The notes: generated from the letters alone by a model not told the origin. DNA of 64,000 nt from Cytobacillus sp. FSL H8-0458 (GCF_038002165.1 NZ_JBBOBR010000001.1:2170001-2234000), one strand, 5' to 3'. Positions 52,723 through 62,217 are shown, numbered from the stretch's first letter. Numbers and translations are program-made.

Positions 52723-53571
52723 TTAAAAGTTAAAATACATTCGAAATCCTATTAAAATCAGCAATACCGACAGCATTTGAATAATTACTCTCCCCGGGAT
52801 TCTTTGGGAAAGTAAAACCCCAAGCTGTGAACCGGCAATGACACCCAGCCCCCCATAAACTACCGTCTGCCAGTCAATATTACCGTAATAAATATGCGAT
52901 ATTACACCCACAGAGGTATAAAGACAGAGGGAAAAAATAGATGTTGCAGTTGCGTAGTGAGCAGGAGTCTTAAATACATAAACTAAAATAGGAACAAGGA
53001 GCCAGCCTCCTCCGATTCCGAGATAGCTGGATAAAATTCCAATTAAAAACCCCAGCGGAATGAGCCATTTTTCCTTATAGGTGCTATCTATTTTACTTAC
53101 TGCTGCGGATTGATGAATGGAACCATCCTTGCCAATAGAGGAAGCTGCTGCTACATACTCATAGCCTTCAGAAGGAACATGCCTTCTCCATTTTTCCGGC
53201 AGGTTCTTCGTAAATAAAAAGGTTCCGAGCGCAACTAATAAAGTGGCAAAAATAACATAAAAATAACCTGATGAGTAGTGCTGGAGCAGCCAGACTCCCA
53301 ATAAGGAACCGGGCAAAGCACCGATGCCTAATATAAGTCCATTTTGATACTGAATCTTCTCTTTTTTCGCATAACCAATTACACCAGATAGAGAATTTAT
53401 TAAGACGATGATAAGTCCTGTGCCTGCAGCAATCGCTGGCTCCAATTGAAAAATGAGAAGCAGGGCGGGAACGAAAATAAATCCGCCACCCGCACCGACA
53501 ATTGTTCCGTATCCTCCTGCAAGTACACCAATTACTATAAGCAAGAAACCGGCGCTTAGATCCACTTGCAT
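52723..53571 (-). CDS. TauE/SafE-family (DUF81) sulfite/organosulfur permease
   Basis: 282 residues from ATG 53571 (MQVDLSAGFLLIVIGVLAGG); GTG 53565 is also possible. The longer frame to 53718 would overlap the maturase gene by 130 bp and is rejected. About eight helices; GGYGTIVGAGGGFIFVPALL and ILSSYLGIGGGWLLVPILVY are the family's repeated motif. Members export sulfite or sulfoacetate. Next to a sulfatase and its activator, export of sulfate or sulfite released from the glycan is the natural job (inference). Confidence 0.85.
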   Translation of the reverse strand: MQVDLSAGFLLIVIGVLAGGYGTIVGAGGGFIFVPALLLIFQLEPAIAAGTGLIIVLINSLSGVIGYAKKEKIQYQNGLILGIGALPGSLLGVWLLQHYSSGYFYVIFATLLVALGTFLFTKNLPEKWRRHVPSEGYEYVAAASSIGKDGSIHQSAAVSKIDSTYKEKWLIPLGFLIGILSSYLGIGGGWLLVPILVYVFKTPAHYATATSIFSLCLYTSVGVISHIYYGNIDWQTVVYGGLGVIAGSQLGVLLSQRIPGRVIIQMLSVLLILIGFRMYFNF

Positions 53572-53587
53572 CCCCCCAATAATAAGG

Positions 53588-54841
53588 TTAGATTGTTTGA
53601 ATAAACCTTTCACAACATTTTTTAAACTTTTTCCCGCTGCCGCATAGGCATACATCATTTCTTTCTGGCTTTGTACGTCCAGCCTCAAGATGGCTTCGAA
53701 GCCATTGCATTTTGACATTTTCCGCTAAGCTTTCCATTCGCTTATGTGCATAGTTATAAACTTGCATATAGCTATCACAGAAATAGTCTGGAATGACTGT
53801 ATCATTCCCTTGACTCCACCGGTTTCTCGGACAGCCTCCATGGCATAGCTTTAAGTTCATACAGCTTTTGCATTTATCCGGCAAAGCAGGCTTCAACCCA
53901 AGAAAATCTTCATATTTTGGACTATTTAAAATGTCTATTAAAGAATCCTGACGAACATTCCCTAGCTTATAATCGTCATTTATATAAAAATCACACGGGA
54001 AGGCGTCTCCATTTTGCTCAAGAATAAGTGTTTTTGGACAAGACTTTCGGTGGATACATAATTCCGCCTCCTGATGCAAATAGACATTCAGCATATTATC
54101 GAAAAACCTTACCGATCTAAATGGATTACCATCGTTGTACCAAGCATCAAATGCCTCACACAAAAACTGGCCGTATTCTTTTGGAGAAATCAAGTATTGA
54201 CCCGGAAGATTCGGCTCTTGAGCGCGAAAATCCATACAAGGGATAAATTGCACATGGGTAAAGCCCTCCTCCTGGTAAAATTGCATCAACTCCCGAGCCA
54301 TCCCGGCATTGCCTTGATGAATAACGGTAAGAATATTAAAATCAACACGGTTTTTACGCAAAAGTTCGATTCCGCTCATTACCCGGTCAAAGCTTCCCTT
54401 TCCATGGCCCGTTACCCTTCTCGCATCATTGATGTTCCTTGGCCCATCAAGGCTTACACCAATCAAAAAATTGTATTGTTTAAAAAAACTTGCCCATTCT
54501 TCAGTAATGAGGGTAGCATTCGTTTGCAGCGAATTGCTTATGATGGTATTTTTCGGGGCATACTTTGCCTGTAAAAGTACAACTTGTTTAAAAAAATCCA
54601 AGCCGGCTAAAAGCGGCTCTCCTCCTTGCCAGGCAAAAGAGGCAACCCCATTGGTAAGGGACATATATTCTTTAATGAACTTTTCAAGCAGGATTGGATC
54701 AATTTTAGCGATCTTCCCCGGCTGGCCGCCGCAGCTGCTGTAATAGCAGTAATCACATGCGAGATTACACGCCTCAGACACGGTTTTCCACATGACACCG
54801 ATATGATTATGCTTCTGGGAAGTTAAACAGTTTTGAACCAT
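53588..54841 (-). CDS. anaerobic sulfatase-maturating enzyme (radical SAM, SPASM) with SEC-C tail
   Basis: 417 residues. The radical SAM cluster is C25-x3-C29-x2-C32 (EACNLACDYCYY); SPASM cysteines follow (CPKTLILEQNGDAFPCDFYI and CKSCMNLKLCHGGCPRNRW). The C-terminal VCLCGSGKKFKKCC (about 398-412) is a SEC-C zinc motif. The enzyme converts the active-site cysteine of Cys-type sulfatases to formylglycine without O2. Its target is clearly the sulfatase next door, 35 bp upstream. Same strand, same operon. Confidence 0.92.
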   Translation of the reverse strand: MVQNCLTSQKHNHIGVMWKTVSEACNLACDYCYYSSCGGQPGKIAKIDPILLEKFIKEYMSLTNGVASFAWQGGEPLLAGLDFFKQVVLLQAKYAPKNTIISNSLQTNATLITEEWASFFKQYNFLIGVSLDGPRNINDARRVTGHGKGSFDRVMSGIELLRKNRVDFNILTVIHQGNAGMARELMQFYQEEGFTHVQFIPCMDFRAQEPNLPGQYLISPKEYGQFLCEAFDAWYNDGNPFRSVRFFDNMLNVYLHQEAELCIHRKSCPKTLILEQNGDAFPCDFYINDDYKLGNVRQDSLIDILNSPKYEDFLGLKPALPDKCKSCMNLKLCHGGCPRNRWSQGNDTVIPDYFCDSYMQVYNYAHKRMESLAENVKMQWLRSHLEAGRTKPERNDVCLCGSGKKFKKCCERFIQTI

Positions 54842-54876
54842 TAGTTAAACTCCTTTACTGTTTGAATCTTATAGGC

Positions 54877-56385
54877 CTATGCGTGTGAAATTCTCGGCAT
54901 TGGCATCTGCTCTTTATGGAGCTCTGCCCATGCATATTTTAATAGGAGATCTTTTTTTAATTCTTGATAGCTGGGCTGATCCCATAAATTATTTAATTCC
55001 TTTGGGTCTTCCTGCAGGTCAAAAATTTCCCCATAGGTTTGCCGATAATAGACCGTAATTTTGTATCGCTCATCGACGTATGTTTTTTGGTGAATGGTCG
55101 TTGGTTCATGGTGAAACTCACAAAGAATATGATCTCTCGATTTCTCTTCTATGCCGAGCCAGACAGCCTTTTGATTCTCCCCGGACATGATTGGAGGAAT
55201 TGAAATACCGGCGAGGGACAAAAAGGTTGGAGCGAGATCCACCAGCGATTGCAGGGAACGGGATTCTTTTTGTGCAGGAACCTGTCCAGGATAGCGGACG
55301 ATAAATGGAATCTTGATTAAATCCTCATAATGGAAACCGCCTTTATACTGCAATCCATGCTGGCCGAAGAAATGGCCATGATCAGTTGTAAAAACAATAA
55401 CAGTATTATCTGCTATTCCTAATTCATCCAGCTTATCGAGTATCTTGCCAATATACTTATCCATAAAGCTAACCATGCCATAATAATTAGCCACTAATTT
55501 TTTTCTGTCCTCTTCAGGGAGAAGATGGGAGTGATAGCCGTGAATGCCCCAGCCTGTTTCCTCCAAACTGGAAAAGTCAGGCACCTCTTGCTGAGTCTGT
55601 TGAAAATGCGGAGGATTTTGTTCGTGCTCACCAGGGACAATCTCTGGAATGGTAAGATTTTTCGGGTCATACATCGATGCCCATGGCTCAGGCACCAAAT
55701 AAGGCGGATGTGGATCAGGGAAGCTCGCCCAGAGGAAGAAACTTTCGCCCTCCTGTTGATAGGTTGCTAAAATGTCATTGGTTTTTTCAGCAATAAATGT
55801 ATTATAATGATATTCTTCAGGAATACCCCATTGATATTGAATGGATGGGTCCATCGTGCCGGTGGGTTCCATATAATACTGCTTCCAGTCATGATACCCT
55901 TTATCCTCCAGCCAGGCAGCATAGTGCTGTCCAACTAAGTATTCATTCGTATGGTTGCGAAGCAGCTCGATTTTTTCAAAACCATAGAATGGCTGATTGT
56001 AAGATTTCCAGAAATCGATATCCTGAAGGAGCGGCATTGATTCCAGAGAAGGATAATGTTCCGTCGTACGTACAGGCTGAAAATGGGCTTTCCCGACTAA
56101 TGCAGTCCGATAGCCATTTTCCACAAAAACATCACCGACTGTCAGGTGATCCTCATTTAGCTTAGTTCCCAATGTCCATGCGCCATGCTGGCTGGGATAA
56201 GTGCCTGTAATGATCGAGGATCTTGACGGTGTACAAGTTGGATTGGGACAATAAGCCCGCTGAAATACTGTCCCTTCACTTGCCAGGCGGTCGAGATTTG
56301 GGGTGGATATTTCCGGATTAAAGGTACCGATCGTATCAAAATGCTGCTGATCGCTGGTGATTAATAAAATGTTTGGTTTTTTCAT
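54877..56385 (-). CDS. Cys-type arylsulfatase-like sulfatase (sugar sulfate hydrolase)
   Basis: 502 residues. The formylglycine precursor is C51 in TCTPSRSSIITG (C-x-P-x-R). Metal ligands begin SDQQ (D12) and end FTTDHGHFFGQHG; KAHFQP and the WKQYYM loop fit a carbohydrate sulfatase of family S1. No signal peptide, so it works in the cytosol on imported oligosaccharides. It forms one unit with its maturase and the TauE-type exporter. Substrate is likely a sulfated hexosamine or uronide of a glycosaminoglycan. Confidence 0.92.
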   Translation of the reverse strand: MKKPNILLITSDQQHFDTIGTFNPEISTPNLDRLASEGTVFQRAYCPNPTCTPSRSSIITGTYPSQHGAWTLGTKLNEDHLTVGDVFVENGYRTALVGKAHFQPVRTTEHYPSLESMPLLQDIDFWKSYNQPFYGFEKIELLRNHTNEYLVGQHYAAWLEDKGYHDWKQYYMEPTGTMDPSIQYQWGIPEEYHYNTFIAEKTNDILATYQQEGESFFLWASFPDPHPPYLVPEPWASMYDPKNLTIPEIVPGEHEQNPPHFQQTQQEVPDFSSLEETGWGIHGYHSHLLPEEDRKKLVANYYGMVSFMDKYIGKILDKLDELGIADNTVIVFTTDHGHFFGQHGLQYKGGFHYEDLIKIPFIVRYPGQVPAQKESRSLQSLVDLAPTFLSLAGISIPPIMSGENQKAVWLGIEEKSRDHILCEFHHEPTTIHQKTYVDERYKITVYYRQTYGEIFDLQEDPKELNNLWDQPSYQELKKDLLLKYAWAELHKEQMPMPRISHA

Positions 56386-56562
56386 GAATCATGCACCTCT
56401 ATGCAGGTTGTTTTTAAAGTATTCACTGTTGCTAATTTTAAAAGTCATAAAGTTCAATCGCGAGAATCCTAATTATATATTGGGGTGAAAATGCGATTCA
56501 TAATTGAGATGGACATTCCCGAAGGACCAGCTCCATCTTCCAGTCTTTTTCCCTTTCAATCA

Positions 56563-57345
56563 CTACCTCGACAGCCATCCTCCATCAACCGACAGAATAT
56601 GCCCGTTCATATAATCAGATGCCTTGCTGGCTAAAAAGACAACGGTTCCCATTAAATCGGATGGATCTGCCCAGTGGCCTGCAGGGATTCGGGACAGAAT
56701 TTCTGCATTTCGCTTTTCGTCCGCCCGGATTGGAGCTGTGTTGTCGGTTGCGATATAACCCGGGGCAATCGCATTAATTTGAATATTATACTGTGCCAGT
56801 TCATTGGCAAATGCTTTTGTCAGACCTGCAACCGCATGCTTGCTCGCTGTGTATGGAGGGACGAATTTTCCTCCCTGGAACGAAAGCATTGAAGCTATAT
56901 TAATGATTTTTCCGCTCTCCTGATCCACCATAACCTTGGCAGTCTCCTGACTCAGCAGGTACAGAGAATTTAAATTCACTTCCATTACAGCATCCCAATC
57001 TTCTTCCTTAAACTCCAGTAAAGGTGACCGAAGAATCGTACCCGCATTGTTTACTAAAATATCAATCTTATGGTACCTTCTTACACATTCTGCTGCTACT
57101 TGCTTTACCGCTGCCCTATTACTTAGGTCTGCCTGAAAGAATTCTGCCCTTCTGCCCGTTTCTTCAAGTAAGGTTCTTGTCTCGTCCCAATCATCATTTC
57201 TTGCGACAACAAAAAGATCTGCGCCAGCCTTGGCCAAGGCTACCGCATATGCCTGACCTAGCCCTTTATTAGCTCCAGTTACGATAGCCGTTTTTCCCGC
57301 AAGATTGAAATAATCAAGTGAAAATGAAAGCAGATTATTGTTCAC
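56563..57345 (-). CDS. kduD: KduD: 2-dehydro-3-deoxy-D-gluconate 5-dehydrogenase
   Basis: 260 residues, short-chain dehydrogenase. TAIVTGANKGLGQAYAVALA (TGxxxGxG), VNNAGTILRSPLLEF, ASMLSF (catalytic S), YTASKHAV, and a C-terminal IPAGHWADPSDLMGTVVFLA and DYMNGHILSVDGGW typical of KduD. With KduI it turns unsaturated uronic acid into 2-keto-3-deoxygluconate. The gap to kduI holds a terminator and a palindrome, so it has its own regulated promoter. Confidence 0.88.
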   Translation of the reverse strand: MNNNLLSFSLDYFNLAGKTAIVTGANKGLGQAYAVALAKAGADLFVVARNDDWDETRTLLEETGRRAEFFQADLSNRAAVKQVAAECVRRYHKIDILVNNAGTILRSPLLEFKEEDWDAVMEVNLNSLYLLSQETAKVMVDQESGKIINIASMLSFQGGKFVPPYTASKHAVAGLTKAFANELAQYNIQINAIAPGYIATDNTAPIRADEKRNAEILSRIPAGHWADPSDLMGTVVFLASKASDYMNGHILSVDGGWLSR

Positions 57346-57363
57346 TCCAGTTACCTCCCAAAT

Positions 57364-57375
57364 TTAGTATACTAA
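57364..57375. promoter_or_regulatory. TTAGTATACTAA palindrome upstream of kduD
   Basis: Perfect 12-bp dyad, 19 bp before the kduD start codon. Its arms differ from the GTATACC/TTGG sites at 7.6-19.4 kb, so it is probably bound by the HutC-type regulator of this cluster. Confidence 0.5.
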
Positions 57376-57384
57376 TAGAAAACC

Positions 57385-57423
57385 AGCCCCTCCATGCATG
57401 GCTAAACCATACAGGCAGGGGCC
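57385..57423 (-). terminator. terminator after kduI
   Basis: GCCCCTGCCTGTATGG...CCATGCATGGAGGGGC on the minus strand with TGGTTTTC tail. Confidence 0.65.
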
Positions 57424-57436
57424 CTCTATATAATAT

Positions 57437-58267
57437 TTAACGCAAATCTTCCATTTTTATATGATCCATATCACTATAGGTGATATTTTCCCCGCACATT
57501 CCCCATATGAAGGTATAATTGCTTGTGGCAGTGCCTGTATGAATGGACCAGCTTGGCGAGATGGCCGCCTGCTCATTTTTCATGACCAAATGCCTCGTTT
57601 CCTCCGGTTTCCCCATGAAATGAAAGACACGGGTTTCCGGTTCCATATCAAAGTATAAATACACTTCCATTCTGCGCTCATGCGTATGGCATGGCATTGT
57701 ATTCCATACACTGCCCGGGGCAAGCATCGTCAAACCCATTTGCAGCTGGCAGCTTTCGCATACATTCGGATGCACATATTGATAGATTTTTCGCTCGTTT
57801 AATGTTTCGGAGGATCCCATCTGCAGAGGATCAATTTGGTTGATATCAATCTTAACTGTCGGATACGTATGATGTGCAGGCGCAGAGTTGATATAAAATT
57901 TCGCCGGATTGCCGGCATCCTTGGAACGGAACAATACCTCCCGTGTTCCTTTTCCAACATACAAACCGTCCCGCTGCTGCATTTCGTACTCCATTCCATC
58001 AAGAACAACGGTGCCTTCACCGCCAATATTAATAATTCCCAATTCACGGCGCTCTAAAAAATATTCAACTCCCAACTCATTATCGAGCTTGATCGTTAAT
58101 TCATGATCCTCTGGGGTGACTCCTCCAAAAATCATTCTGTCAACATGTGTATAGTTTAAATGAACCTGACCTGACTCAAACAAAGTTTCCACAAGAAAAT
58201 CTCTTCTTAATTCGTCGGTTCCGTATTTTTTTATATCGTCCGGATGATGGGCATATCGTGTTTCCAT
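57437..58267 (-). CDS. kduI: KduI: 5-dehydro-4-deoxy-D-glucuronate isomerase
   Basis: 276 residues, typical length. METRYAHHPDDIKKYGTDEL opens as in KduI; zinc-site residues are in MPCHTHERRMEVYLYF (His-His-Glu), HLVMKNEQAAISPSWSIH, and the end ENITYSDMDHIKMEDLR. It isomerises the open-chain form of the unsaturated uronic acid released by glucuronyl hydrolase. Transcribed after kdgK with 27 bp spacing. Confidence 0.92.
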   Translation of the reverse strand: METRYAHHPDDIKKYGTDELRRDFLVETLFESGQVHLNYTHVDRMIFGGVTPEDHELTIKLDNELGVEYFLERRELGIINIGGEGTVVLDGMEYEMQQRDGLYVGKGTREVLFRSKDAGNPAKFYINSAPAHHTYPTVKIDINQIDPLQMGSSETLNERKIYQYVHPNVCESCQLQMGLTMLAPGSVWNTMPCHTHERRMEVYLYFDMEPETRVFHFMGKPEETRHLVMKNEQAAISPSWSIHTGTATSNYTFIWGMCGENITYSDMDHIKMEDLR

Positions 58268-58285
58268 GTAATATCTCTCCTTTTA

Positions 58286-58299
58286 ATTAGTATTCTACC
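58286..58299. promoter_or_regulatory. AATTAGTATTCTA, possible degenerate operator
   Basis: Shares TTAGTAT..CTA with the kduD palindrome but has one changed arm. It overlaps the kdgK stop and lies 20 bp before kduI; it may be chance. Confidence 0.25.
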
Positions 58300-59308
58300 G
58301 ATTAATTTCTCCTGTTTCTGTGGCTGCAAACTGAAGAACCTCTTCCCTAGAAAATGGATTACAATCTCCATAAACGGTATGCTTTAGTGCAGAAGCAGCT
58401 GCTGCGAACGAAATGATCTGCCGAGCAGGTAGCCCTTCAAGAATGCCCCACAAAATTCCTGCTGCAAACGAATCACCCCCTCCAATGCGATCAATAATCG
58501 GATCCAGCATGTGGACTTTCGATTGATAAAGCTTACCGCCTGTGTATAAATTCCCTTGCAAGTGGTTGCTAGACGCTGAAATGACTGTCCTAAAGGTTGA
58601 GCTAAAATATTCAATATTCGGAAACTGCTCTTGGATCGTCTGATAATACATTTTTAACCGCTCCTCTGCCGGCAGCATTATATCAGCCTGCGGAAGATCA
58701 AGCATGTGGACAACATCCAGCTCCCCGCAAAAGCAAATATTGATAAACGGCATAATCTGTTTGAATACCAGGGCTGCTTCCTGCTGCGTCCATAGCTTAG
58801 CCCGATAATTAAAGTCAAAGCTTACTTTTATCCCCATTTCCTTTGCTTTTTGAAAAAGCTGTAAAACAAACTTCTGTAATGAAGGCGACAGGGCCATTGT
58901 AATTCCCGTAACATGTATAAGTGAAGCGCCACTGAGAATTTTTTCTATTTCTATTTCTTCGGCTTTAAGATCTGAAAAACTCGAGTTCTTACGGTCATAG
59001 GTTACCTGAGCACTTCTTTCGCCCACTCCTGTCTCTACATAATAGCTTCCAAGCCGCTGACCGCCCTTTTTTAGAAAATCGGTTTTGACGCCATGGGAAT
59101 TTAGATGGCGTTCCACCGCCTCTCCTAGTGGGTTAGCCGGTATCTTGCTAACAAAATAAGCTTGATATCCAAAATGGGACAGCGAAACAGCGACATTTGC
59201 CTCCGCTCCGCCGTAATGGACGGCCAGCTGTCCTGCCTGATTAAGCCGCACTCCTTGCTGTGTAGATAAACGAAGCATGATCTCCCCTAATGTGAGTACC
59301 TTTTTCAT
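58295..59308 (-). CDS. kdgK: KdgK: 2-keto-3-deoxygluconate kinase (PfkB family)
   Basis: 337 residues. PfkB fold start TLGEIMLRLSTQQGVRL, GGAEANVAVSLSHFG, FDFNYRAKLW, and the ATP-site signature DRIGGGDSFAAGILWG with catalytic aspartate. It phosphorylates KDG to KDPG for the aldolase. Overlaps the preceding kdgA stop by 4 bp (ATGA), so the two are translationally coupled. Confidence 0.9.
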   Translation of the reverse strand: MKKVLTLGEIMLRLSTQQGVRLNQAGQLAVHYGGAEANVAVSLSHFGYQAYFVSKIPANPLGEAVERHLNSHGVKTDFLKKGGQRLGSYYVETGVGERSAQVTYDRKNSSFSDLKAEEIEIEKILSGASLIHVTGITMALSPSLQKFVLQLFQKAKEMGIKVSFDFNYRAKLWTQQEAALVFKQIMPFINICFCGELDVVHMLDLPQADIMLPAEERLKMYYQTIQEQFPNIEYFSSTFRTVISASSNHLQGNLYTGGKLYQSKVHMLDPIIDRIGGGDSFAAGILWGILEGLPARQIISFAAAASALKHTVYGDCNPFSREEVLQFAATETGEINR

Positions 59309-59964
59309 GCTAATCCCACGCGAGCCCTTTCGACCTTTTGAATATATTGCCTGGCATTTTCAGTGATTTTCTCGTAATCCCCGTTTATTGCCGGAGCAAT
59401 GAGGTTTCCCCCCACCCCAACAGCTGCACAGCCATTTCGAATCCATTCCTCTACATTATCGAGGCTTACCCCACCCGTCGGCATAAGCAGCACCTGCGGG
59501 AGCGGCCCCTTGACAGCTTTCACAAACTCCGGTCCTAATGCATCACCCGGGAATAATTTAATCAAGCCGGCCCCATGCTCTATTGCCTGTTTGATTTCCG
59601 TTATCGTCATGCAGCCCGGCATGTAAGGAATTTGGTATAAATGGCAAAGCTTTGCCGTCCTTTCATCAAAGCACGGACTGACGACAAATTGGGCACCGGC
59701 CAAAATAGCGATCCTGGCAGTCATTTCATCAAGTACAGTCCCCGCTCCAATGATTACCTCTGGTCGGTCAGAAAAATGGGAAGCCAGATCCTTAATTACC
59801 GCTTCAGCATCTTGAATGGTAAATGTAATTTCAATTGCTTGTATGCCACCTTTTACACAGGCCTCGGAAATGGCTTCCGCTTCTTCCCTGCTATCTGCCC
59901 TCACAACGGCTACAACACCAGATTCCATCACTTTGGTTAGCGTCTTATATATTTTCAAGATCAC
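59305..59964 (-). CDS. kdgA: KdgA: KDPG (KHG/KDPG) aldolase
   Basis: 219 residues. VVAVVRADSREEAEAISEAC, AIEITFTIQDAE (Glu for catalysis), IGAGTVLDEMTARIAILAGA, and the Schiff-base lysine in GLIKLFPGDALGPEF; LMPTGGVSLDNVEEW. It splits KDPG to pyruvate and glyceraldehyde 3-phosphate, the last step of the pathway here. Confidence 0.92.
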   Translation of the reverse strand: MILKIYKTLTKVMESGVVAVVRADSREEAEAISEACVKGGIQAIEITFTIQDAEAVIKDLASHFSDRPEVIIGAGTVLDEMTARIAILAGAQFVVSPCFDERTAKLCHLYQIPYMPGCMTITEIKQAIEHGAGLIKLFPGDALGPEFVKAVKGPLPQVLLMPTGGVSLDNVEEWIRNGCAAVGVGGNLIAPAINGDYEKITENARQYIQKVERARVGLA

Positions 59965-59971
59965 TCCTCCT

Positions 59972-61807
59972 TTAAAAAAATGTTACTTTCCGGCCATTAT
60001 GTAAGATTGTCAGTTTATGATAAAGATGCACATTTTGGTGCTTGTAGACTTTTTCACCTACTATGGTATCGTTGGCAGAAATATAAATATCAAAGCTCGA
60101 TGTTTCTGCTTTTAGCCGGAAGCCCAGAATAAGCTCATCTGCCGGCGGCTTTACGCTTCCGCATTGTTCGATTTTATGCTTCTCGACTGCCAGCGGCTGA
60201 GAGGAAAAGATTGATGCATCAATGCCGCGATTTTCGAAATCCCTCTCTGCAATTAATGTCGCCCGATTGCTCAATTGGTTATAAAGGCTTGAAAAAAGAC
60301 CGGTGCGGCAGTATGTCTGTTTATTTTCCAAGAAGTAGGCAAAGTTCATATTCTTATTACCAGCTAATATCCAATTGCCATTTTGATTACTTACTTTGAT
60401 CTCAGGGCTTATTTGAAAATATCGCTTCATTGTATGAGAACCTTGGCTTTCAGCATGGTCTACAACAATCGCGATCCTTTCCTTTTTTATAAAAAGAACC
60501 GTTCGCTGCACAATATAATCAGTATGGGAAAACGTACACTCTGCCACGAGAAAATCTGCCGTTTCTTGAACCCGATTTCCTAAGGCCTGCCCGACATAAT
60601 GATAGGACCAGGAGTCTCTAATGGACATGAAGGGGACCTCGTCAACAAGGACAGTGCTATGGCTTTGGGCTGATTTTAATAAGTTTCTGACTGGCCCTTC
60701 CTGATAGGTAAATCTGCCGGAATCACATAAGACTCTTTCCCCGTTAAGGAAAAGATTCATTTGACCAAGACTTGCATGTCCATGTCCGCTCCCATGGCGG
60801 CCATTCCATATGCTCAAAAAATCCTTTTCTGTTTTGTAGAAAATATTTCCGCTATCATAGCCTGTAAACAACTCAGGCCTATCCGTTCTTAAAAATTCTG
60901 CTAACAGGGTAAATTCATCCCCGATAAAAACATAGTCGCTATCATGCAGAGGAACTAAACAGCCATTCGGATATATCATATAATAAGCGGCATTAACGGC
61001 CTGTCTAACCGTTCCTTCAAGATCAAACGGAGCCATAACCCCTAACATGTTTGCCGTCTTGCAAACTTCAGCTAAAGAAAACATCACCTCAAAGTGGTAC
61101 AAGGGTGATTGCTCCCAATGGACGCCGTCCCGATGAAACTGGATTTCGCATTGACGCTCAAGCTCTTCCCATGCCCAATTTACCATTGCCTTTGGGACGA
61201 GATCTTGGCATATGATAACCGTCTGTAAGATTCCAGCTATTTGCAATACTCCCCAATTGCTTAACGTATAGCGGTCCTTATATTGTCCTTTAAGAAAAAG
61301 AACTTGCTGCTTAAGAGAAATAAAAATCCTATCCAGCTCATCATCCTGCAATTTTCCATAAAGAATCCGCAGGCACTTCATCCAGCTTCCGCATCTGATT
61401 CCTGTATCAATCGTCCGCCATGATGTTCGAAGTTTCCATTCCTCATATGGATTATTCTCGATCCAATCAAAGACGAGCCGTTTCCAGCATTCCAGATATT
61501 TAATATCATTTGTTTCCGAATATACGTTTGCCAGGTCAATGAGATATTCTTGCCGATTCAGCATAAAAATCCATTCTTCATCCCCATTCATCGCCCGATT
61601 CCAATCAATCTCCTTAAAGTAATAGGGTATATAACAAGCCTCCATGTCCAACGGTTTTTTAAACACAAATATATTTGAGCATAAAAGATTGGCATTTAAG
61701 CAAGCGGCTTTACGTTCTTCCTTGTTCAAAAAGGGCATTTGATGATGGGATGAGCATGTTGCTAAATTTTCTTTCAAACTGGTTAAATCCAATTCAAACA
61801 TCTCCAT
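59972..61807 (-). CDS. heparinase II/III-family polysaccharide lyase, cytosolic
   Basis: 611 residues. The N-terminal helical toroid (about 80-330) has WRTIDTGIRCGSWMKCLRIL and LSNWGVLQIAGILQ, then the beta-sandwich domain starts near 360 with HGSGHGHASLGQMNLFLNGE, RVLCDSGRFTYQEGP, and LLKSAQSHSTVLVD. These match the heparinase II/III fold. No signal peptide exists (MEMFELDLTSLKENL), so the substrate must be an imported oligosaccharide. It produces a 4,5-unsaturated uronide for the downstream glucuronyl hydrolase. Starts 5 bp from the EIIA stop; same operon. Confidence 0.88.
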   Translation of the reverse strand: MEMFELDLTSLKENLATCSSHHQMPFLNKEERKAACLNANLLCSNIFVFKKPLDMEACYIPYYFKEIDWNRAMNGDEEWIFMLNRQEYLIDLANVYSETNDIKYLECWKRLVFDWIENNPYEEWKLRTSWRTIDTGIRCGSWMKCLRILYGKLQDDELDRIFISLKQQVLFLKGQYKDRYTLSNWGVLQIAGILQTVIICQDLVPKAMVNWAWEELERQCEIQFHRDGVHWEQSPLYHFEVMFSLAEVCKTANMLGVMAPFDLEGTVRQAVNAAYYMIYPNGCLVPLHDSDYVFIGDEFTLLAEFLRTDRPELFTGYDSGNIFYKTEKDFLSIWNGRHGSGHGHASLGQMNLFLNGERVLCDSGRFTYQEGPVRNLLKSAQSHSTVLVDEVPFMSIRDSWSYHYVGQALGNRVQETADFLVAECTFSHTDYIVQRTVLFIKKERIAIVVDHAESQGSHTMKRYFQISPEIKVSNQNGNWILAGNKNMNFAYFLENKQTYCRTGLFSSLYNQLSNRATLIAERDFENRGIDASIFSSQPLAVEKHKIEQCGSVKPPADELILGFRLKAETSSFDIYISANDTIVGEKVYKHQNVHLYHKLTILHNGRKVTFF

Positions 61808-61812
61808 TTCAG

Positions 61813-62217
61813 TCAGGATGAAAGATAATGCATCACGTCCTTACTATGGGACAAAGCCTGTTCAATGAGTGCTGGCGCTTCCTCTAAGGAAGCTTCCTGA
61901 AATTGAAATTTCATCACCAAATCTGTTATGGCGCTTAAGGACATTCCTGAAATAAGGAAATGTTCAGGGGAGTATTGATTTTCGAGAATAACACGTGCAA
62001 TTATTTGATGCGGAACACTGCTTGTTAAATCAGCAAAAATAATTATCCGGTGATGTTTTTTCAAAAAATTAATTAATTCTGTTTCATACTGTTTATGGCT
62101 CATCTCTTCTGAAAACTCAAGGATGTCTAACTTTGGTTCGTTTCCCAATAAAAAACGGAGGGCAGATACAACTCCAGATGGAAAACCGCCATGACCTGTT
62201 ATTAAAATTTGATGCAT
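61813..62217 (-). CDS. mannose/fructose/sorbose-family PTS EIIA component
   Basis: 134 residues. MHQILITGHGGFPSGVVSAL contains the phosphorylated H9 of this family (ITGHG-x-FPSG). The rest alternates beta and helix (IIIFADLTSSVPHQI, FLISGMSLSAITDLV). It phosphorylates a cognate EIIB; no EIIB, EIIC or EIID gene is in this window, so they are expected just beyond base 64000 in the same operon. In streptococcal glycosaminoglycan loci the same type of PTS imports unsaturated disaccharides. Confidence 0.87.
   Translation of the reverse strand: MHQILITGHGGFPSGVVSALRFLLGNEPKLDILEFSEEMSHKQYETELINFLKKHHRIIIFADLTSSVPHQIIARVILENQYSPEHFLISGMSLSAITDLVMKFQFQEASLEEAPALIEQALSHSKDVMHYLSS

Noticed and set aside
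53572-53718. 49-residue N-terminal extension of the TauE-type permease
   Set aside because: It overlaps the end of the sulfatase maturase in another frame; the shorter start is sufficient for the full membrane domain.
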